Source: CAUZIR01 sp034421295 (lineage in GTDB: Bacteria > Chloroflexota > Dehalococcoidia > Lucifugimonadales > UBA2962). Taken from it: DNA of 64,000 bases. Every line of letters starts with the position of its first letter. Position 1 is the first letter of the stretch. The stretch spans positions 1-64,000 of the forward strand of contig DAOUKM010000018.1 of the NCBI GenBank assembly GCA_034421295.1, given 5' to 3'. Under the pieces are notes generated by a model. It saw only the letters and a list, made by a program, of their open reading frames with translations, had not been told where the DNA came from and searched no databases. Both the position numbers and the translations under genes were made by a program. Shown piece by piece: positions 60,016-64,000 of the stretch.

Positions 60016-60768
60016 ATGTCCATTGCCGAGGACTGGTGGCGTCCCTTCTCAATAACCGGCGGGGTAGAAGTTACCCACGTTGACCTAAGAGCCGACGCGG
60101 CGCGTGAGAGCGCCGCGTTCTCGCTGCTCGATGATGGAGAGAGGGCCCAGTGGCGTAGATTTCTGCATCCCGGCCCCCGCCGCCGGTTCGCCCTGAGCCG
60201 CGCTGCGCTCCGGACCGTCGTCAGTAGGCGGCTCGACTGCAAGGGCGAGCGAATTGCATTCGGCTCCTCGCCCTACGGCAAGCCCTTCGCCCAGGTGCAG
60301 GGAACGCCGGCTCCCATAAGCCTGAACGTCAGTCACAGCGGTGACCACGGGCTGATTGCCGTTGCGCCGATGGGGCGTCTGGGCGTTGACGTTGAGGAAC
60401 GTACCAGCCGGCACGACCTCGACGGGCCCATTGTGGACGTACTTGGTCCAGATGAACGGTCCGAGCTGTCCAGGGCGATCGGTGACAGGAAGATCCACAT
60501 GTTCTTCCGCCTCTGGACGATCAAGGAGGCATTGATCAAGGCCCTGGGCACGGGCCACCTCACGGATGTGTCCGGATTTCAGGTACCGGCAAATGTGCGC
60601 GGCGGCCAGTCCAGGGGCGTATTCCGGTTTCACCACCTGCCAGCAGTTAGCTGGCGAATCGAGGATCTCGGAAACAGTGATTTTGCCGCGGCCCTTGCAC
60701 ACGAGATGCATCCGGTCAGCCACCCGGCGCCGGATTCGGCCTCTGCGCATTCTGCAATGCAAGGATGA
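60016..60768 (+). CDS. Sfp-type 4'-phosphopantetheinyl transferase
   Basis: Protein of 250 residues that attaches phosphopantetheine from CoA to carrier proteins. Motifs: SSPYGKPFAQV, ISLNVSHSGDHGLIAVA with the conserved His, GVDVEERTS (Mg2+-binding Asp/Glu), and FFRLWTIKEALIKALGTG, the WxxKEA signature. Length fits the Sfp group. It lies 77 bases after the discrete ACP and should activate that protein and the PKS ACP. A complete, undamaged gene. Confidence 0.95.
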   Translation: MSIAEDWWRPFSITGGVEVTHVDLRADAARESAAFSLLDDGERAQWRRFLHPGPRRRFALSRAALRTVVSRRLDCKGERIAFGSSPYGKPFAQVQGTPAPISLNVSHSGDHGLIAVAPMGRLGVDVEERTSRHDLDGPIVDVLGPDERSELSRAIGDRKIHMFFRLWTIKEALIKALGTGHLTDVSGFQVPANVRGGQSRGVFRFHHLPAVSWRIEDLGNSDFAAALAHEMHPVSHPAPDSASAHSAMQG

Positions 60769-60781
60769 GGTAGCCCAGGCA

Positions 60782-61693
60782 TTGTCGACCGGTCAAGAAA
60801 CTGTCTGGGAGGTGCCCGAACCGCTCTCGGTGCACGAAGTCCGCATCGACGACGAGACCGTCATCGTCATGCGGCGTCACGGGAATCCTGACGGCCCGCG
60901 GATAATCCTCAGCCACGGCAACGGCCTGGCGATCGACCTGTACTATCCCTTCTGGTCTCTGTTGGCCGATGACTTCGACCTGGTGATCTATGACCTTAGA
61001 AACCATGGCTGGAACAGTGTCGGCTCTCTTCGCAAGCACAACTTCCCCTCACTGGTCAGCGACCACGACGCCGTCGCCAAGGCCGCCGAAGGCTACTACG
61101 GCAGCAAGTCCACGATCGGAGTATTCCACTCCGTCTCGGGCCTTGCCTCGTTGCTGTCACCGGCCAGGGGCAGCGGATATGCGGCCATGGTGCTGTTCGA
61201 CCCGCCCCTGTGCAAGCCGGACGACAGCTATGAGCAGTTCGATGCCGCCGCCATGCGGGCCGCCGCCCTGGCACGAAGCCGGTCCCCGAGGTTCGAGAGC
61301 ATAGACCAGTTCGCCGAGTTGCTGCGGATCCTGCCCGTATTCCAGAATGCGGTTCCCGGGGTCCACGAACTGCTGGCAAGAACAACACTTCGGGAAGACG
61401 AGGCAGGACAAGGCTACACACTGAGATGTCCCCGCGAGTACGAGGCTCAGATCGTGGACTATGCCAGAGCCTTCGCCGTTCTCGTGGACTTTGCCGCCCT
61501 GCGCTGTCCTCTGAAGGTCATCGGGGCCGACCCCACCCTTCCTTTCTCGTATCTGCCCTCCCTGGACCTGAGCGATATCGATGAGGTGGAATACGATTTC
61601 CTCCCGGAGACAACACACTTTCTCCCCCTGGAAAGGCCAGAGGAGTGCGCTGTGGAAGTGCGCAATTTCCTCGGCTCCATTCCCCTTGAATAA
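60782..61693 (+). CDS. Alpha/beta hydrolase, possible thioesterase-like protein
   Basis: Protein of about 303 residues from TTG 60782, which lies 13 bases after the transferase stop; the frame is open much further up (60566) but overlaps that gene. Fold motifs: ILSHGNGLAIDLYYPFW, YDLRNHGWN, then the nucleophile elbow GVFHSVSGLASLL, where Ser follows His as in GHSxG but the flanking Gly residues are altered. The acid is likely in VIGADP, and the His in LPETTHFLP. No thioesterase domain exists in the PKS, so this may release the product. The altered elbow is a caution. Confidence 0.8.
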   Translation: MSTGQETVWEVPEPLSVHEVRIDDETVIVMRRHGNPDGPRIILSHGNGLAIDLYYPFWSLLADDFDLVIYDLRNHGWNSVGSLRKHNFPSLVSDHDAVAKAAEGYYGSKSTIGVFHSVSGLASLLSPARGSGYAAMVLFDPPLCKPDDSYEQFDAAAMRAAALARSRSPRFESIDQFAELLRILPVFQNAVPGVHELLARTTLREDEAGQGYTLRCPREYEAQIVDYARAFAVLVDFAALRCPLKVIGADPTLPFSYLPSLDLSDIDEVEYDFLPETTHFLPLERPEECAVEVRNFLGSIPLE

Positions 61694-61861
61694 CGCTATC
61701 TGTTGCCGACCCACTTCACAGATCATGCGTCGGGCCCCGGGGGCAGTCTCATTTGCCGGGCCGAGGCACCGGCTCCGAAGACAGCCCGGATACGCCCCTC
61801 GGGGAACTAGCGTGTCAGCTTGCCTTATGACGCAGGGAGCGGCTTTGGGGATGGACAGCGC

Positions 61862-62767
61862 ATGAGGGTATTGGTGTCCGGGTCGAGCGGTCTGATCGGC
61901 TCCATGCTCGTCAGGACCCTTGAGGGCAGCGGTCACGACGTGGTCAGACTGTTGCGTCCACAGTCGGTGGGTGTGGAGCGAGGCATCCTGTGGGAACCTG
62001 ATAAGGGGAAAATCGAGCGGCGCGAGATCGAAGGGTTCGACGCGGTCGTCCACCTGGCGGGTGAGAACATAGCCAACCGCCGGTGGTCCCCGGAACAGAT
62101 GGCACGTATCAGGGACAGCAGGATCGGGAGCACAGGCCTGCTCGCAGGGACGCTGGCCTCCCTCGAGTCACCTCCATCAGTGTTCGCCTGCGCGTCCGCG
62201 GGCGGGTACTACGGGGACCGGGGCGACCAGCTGCTCGGCGAGAGCTCCCCTTCGGGCGCCGGCTTCATGGCCCAAAGCACAAAGGACTGGGAAGATGCCG
62301 CAGCCGCAGCCGCGGCGGCGAATGTCAGGGTGGTGAACCTCAGGATAGGCGTCGTGCTGGCCGCCGCCGGAGGCATGCTGGCAAGGGTGCTGCCCTTCTT
62401 CAGACTCGGCCTGGGCGGAAGGCTTGGCTCGGGATCCCAGTTCATGAGCTGGCTGACTCGATCAGATACCATCGATGCGATTGTCTGGACGCTTGAGCAC
62501 GGCGATCTGTCCGGGCCTATTAATGTGAGCTCTCCCAACCCGGTTACCAACTCTGAGTTCACCCGGGCGCTGGGACGGGCGCTCGGACGTCCCGCGTTCT
62601 TTGCGATCCCCGAAGTGGCGCTAAGGATCATGCAGGGCGAATTGTCGGAAGTCGTAACATCCAGTGCCAGGATGGATCCCGCCCGCCTCACCGCGAGCGG
62701 CTTCGAGTTTAGGCACCCCGAAATCGACGGCGCCCTGAGGTGGGCGATGACCGATACAGCACGCTAG
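61862..62767 (+). CDS. TIGR01777/SDR39U1-type NAD(P)-dependent epimerase-like protein
   Basis: Extended short-chain dehydrogenase of 301 residues; start at ATG 61862, as the 14 codons upstream add nothing. The Rossmann start is RVLVSGSSGLIGSMLVRTL, followed by VVHLAGENIANRRW, the family signature, RIGSTGLLAGTLASL, FACASAGGYYG with the active Tyr, and LRIGVVLAAAGG. The C-terminal part includes FMSWLTRSDTIDAIVW and GPINVSSPNPVTN. Members are widespread and poorly defined (relatives of YfcH). It may act on the polyketide or be an ordinary neighbour. Confidence 0.92.
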   Translation: MRVLVSGSSGLIGSMLVRTLEGSGHDVVRLLRPQSVGVERGILWEPDKGKIERREIEGFDAVVHLAGENIANRRWSPEQMARIRDSRIGSTGLLAGTLASLESPPSVFACASAGGYYGDRGDQLLGESSPSGAGFMAQSTKDWEDAAAAAAAANVRVVNLRIGVVLAAAGGMLARVLPFFRLGLGGRLGSGSQFMSWLTRSDTIDAIVWTLEHGDLSGPINVSSPNPVTNSEFTRALGRALGRPAFFAIPEVALRIMQGELSEVVTSSARMDPARLTASGFEFRHPEIDGALRWAMTDTAR

Positions 62768-62985
62768 TTCACCGTTAGAGCGGGCTCTTGCCTGGTGCCC
62801 GACGAAGCCTACCTGCAGCCCGCCGCGGCCCCCGGACTCGCGATTTGACCGAATGTCCGCCGATGGTCAGATCCTTCACCAGGAAGAGTTATTCCCATGC
62901 GGTCCGGTTCGACATTTCATTTGACACAGGCTATACATGTTTGGATCAATTCAATGACACTTTGATGCAGCCAGGAGATGGAAAG

Positions 62986-63792
62986 ATGGCAGAAGCCAGC
63001 TACACGATGGGCTACAGCGAGGAGTTCAGACAGCTTCTCGATCGCCGCAGCGCAAAGAGCCACGCAGCGCACCTGCTGCCCCTGCTCGAGCCGGGAATGC
63101 GCCTGCTGGACTTCGGCTGCGGGCCGGGTAATATCTCCGTCGGCCTTGCAAGCGCGGTCAATCCCGGCGAACTCCACGGCATTGACATGGAGGAGTCACA
63201 GATCGACCTGGCCCGGGCGGCCGCCCGGGCGGGCGGGCACGACAACGCCACCTTCCATGTCGGTGACGTAACCGAGCTTCCCTTCGAAGACGGCTCGTTC
63301 GACGTCGCGCACTGCCATGCCGTTCTAATGCACGTCCCTGATACCGAGAAGGTGCTGGCGGAGGTAAGGAGGGTGCTGAGGCCCGGAGGCATCATCTGCA
63401 GCCGCGAAGTAATCGTGGAATCCTCGTTTCTCGAGCCCAGTTCAGAGCATACTCTTGCCGCGTGGTCGACCTTTACAGGCCTCTTAACAGCAAACGGCGG
63501 CCACCCCCAGATGGGAAAGGAGCTCAAGGGCAGATTCATCGCCGCCGGTTTCACGGACATTCGGTCCTCCGGCTCCTTCGAATTCTTCGGAGCGCCCGAG
63601 GACGTTGCGTTCTTCCATGCCTTCGTTGCCGACTGGTTCTACTCCCCCCAGGTAATGGAGGTGGTGACAAAGTACGGACTGGCTACCCAGCAGCAACTCG
63701 ACGAATGGCGCAGCGACCATGACCGATGGAGGGACGAGGAGGGGGCAGTAGGCGCACTGGCCTTCGGCGAGGCGATAGGCCGAAAGCCCTAG
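62986..63792 (+). CDS. Class I SAM-dependent methyltransferase
   Basis: Protein of 268 residues; start at ATG 62986, chosen by AGGAGA 8 bases upstream. The longer frame from 62788 lacks such a site. Motif I is RLLDFGCGPGNISVGLA, strand 2 ends in LHGIDMEESQ, motif II region FHVGDVTELPFEDGSFDV, and motif III RRVLRPGGIICSREVI. This is the UbiE/COQ5-like group. A polar C-terminus (WFYSPQVMEVV, EWRSDHDRWRDEEG) resembles small-molecule methyltransferases. Being the last gene of the cluster, it may O- or C-methylate the polyketide product; substrate unknown. Confidence 0.9.
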   Translation: MAEASYTMGYSEEFRQLLDRRSAKSHAAHLLPLLEPGMRLLDFGCGPGNISVGLASAVNPGELHGIDMEESQIDLARAAARAGGHDNATFHVGDVTELPFEDGSFDVAHCHAVLMHVPDTEKVLAEVRRVLRPGGIICSREVIVESSFLEPSSEHTLAAWSTFTGLLTANGGHPQMGKELKGRFIAAGFTDIRSSGSFEFFGAPEDVAFFHAFVADWFYSPQVMEVVTKYGLATQQQLDEWRSDHDRWRDEEGAVGALAFGEAIGRKP

Positions 63793-64000
63793 CTGCCACC
63801 GATAATGCTGCGGCCGGTCGTCACCTCCGGCCCCGGTGCTCTATCGCAGCGCGGGGCGTCAGCGTCGAACCCCAAGGGCGAGAGAGGGCCGTCGAGCGGC
63901 GCCGGCCGATGGACCCCGCCCGGGGAAGGTGCGCCTCAGGATCGACGATCGGCGCCGTCTAGCGCACCGGTTGCGAGTACCACCCTCCCCAGACCGACCT

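Noticed and set aside
62900..62990. TTGACA near 62919 as a promoter for the last methyltransferase
   Set aside because: No acceptable -10 element at 16-18 bases; TATACA lies only 5 bases away.

Overview
The window is high-GC DNA of bacterial type. Several traits suggest a Chloroflexota member of the SAR202/Dehalococcoidia kind: lipoproteins with long Thr/Pro/Glu-rich linkers, an orphan family-5 solute-binding lipoprotein, an FG-GAP/UnbV protein, TIGR01777 and HAD-II housekeeping genes, and a fully reducing polyketide synthase. This placement is inference from protein style. There is no rRNA or marker gene here to prove it.

Region 1 (about 0.05-28.7 kb) is a dense defence/conflict island. From left to right it holds: an SRAP-domain DNA-damage protein; a very large GHKL-ATPase/HNH gene split by one in-frame TGA; a CD-NTase-like nucleotidyltransferase with a HEPN protein; a HelD-type helicase; an Mrr restriction endonuclease; two divergent paralogous three-gene cassettes (GHKL ATPase, unknown beta-rich protein, DUF6339-like protein), the right one with a PP-loop ATPase fused to its third gene; a DUF262/DUF1524 (GmrSD-like) nuclease; and a four-gene minus-strand operon of N6-adenine methyltransferase, double-GHKL kinase-like protein, receiver-like protein and ComEC-like metallo-hydrolase. 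The paired DUF6339 cassettes are the best candidate here for an undescribed system.

Region 2 (28.9-32.2 kb) is a mobile-element scar. It has a tRNA-Thr 3' half that looks like an attachment site, a truncated ISXO2/IS1595 transposase, a four-gene operon of small membrane/lipoprotein genes, an AlpA-like excisionase, and intact tRNA-Gly(CCC) and tRNA-Ile(GAT) genes.

Region 3 (32.4-36.0 kb) is a zinc-uptake locus. It has an intact Fur-type regulator and a histidine-rich ZnuA, each preceded by a dyad operator candidate, but the ABC ATPase and permease genes survive only as one decayed, internally deleted remnant. A small zinc-ribbon gene follows.

Region 4 (36.5-39.7 kb) is a methyltransferase gene cut near its 3' end by a 2.41-kb IS. 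The IS has perfect 21-bp terminal inverted repeats, an 8-bp target duplication, an IS1-like transposase and several tiny cargo genes. Removing the element and one target copy in silico restores a complete methyltransferase.

Region 5 (39.7-48.7 kb) is ordinary chromosomal content: an FG-GAP/UnbV protein, twin pentapeptide-repeat lipoproteins, an oligopeptide-type binding protein followed by a strong terminator, an HAD-II hydrolase and a CPA2 antiporter.

Region 6 (49.1-63.8 kb) is a lipid/polyketide cluster. It has a 3463-residue PKS (KS-AT-DH-cMT-ER-KR-ACP-KS-AT) whose second AT lacks its catalytic residues, followed by a discrete ACP, an Sfp-type phosphopantetheinyl transferase, an alpha/beta hydrolase, a TIGR01777 epimerase and a SAM methyltransferase. 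A methyl-branched fatty-acid-like product is plausible.
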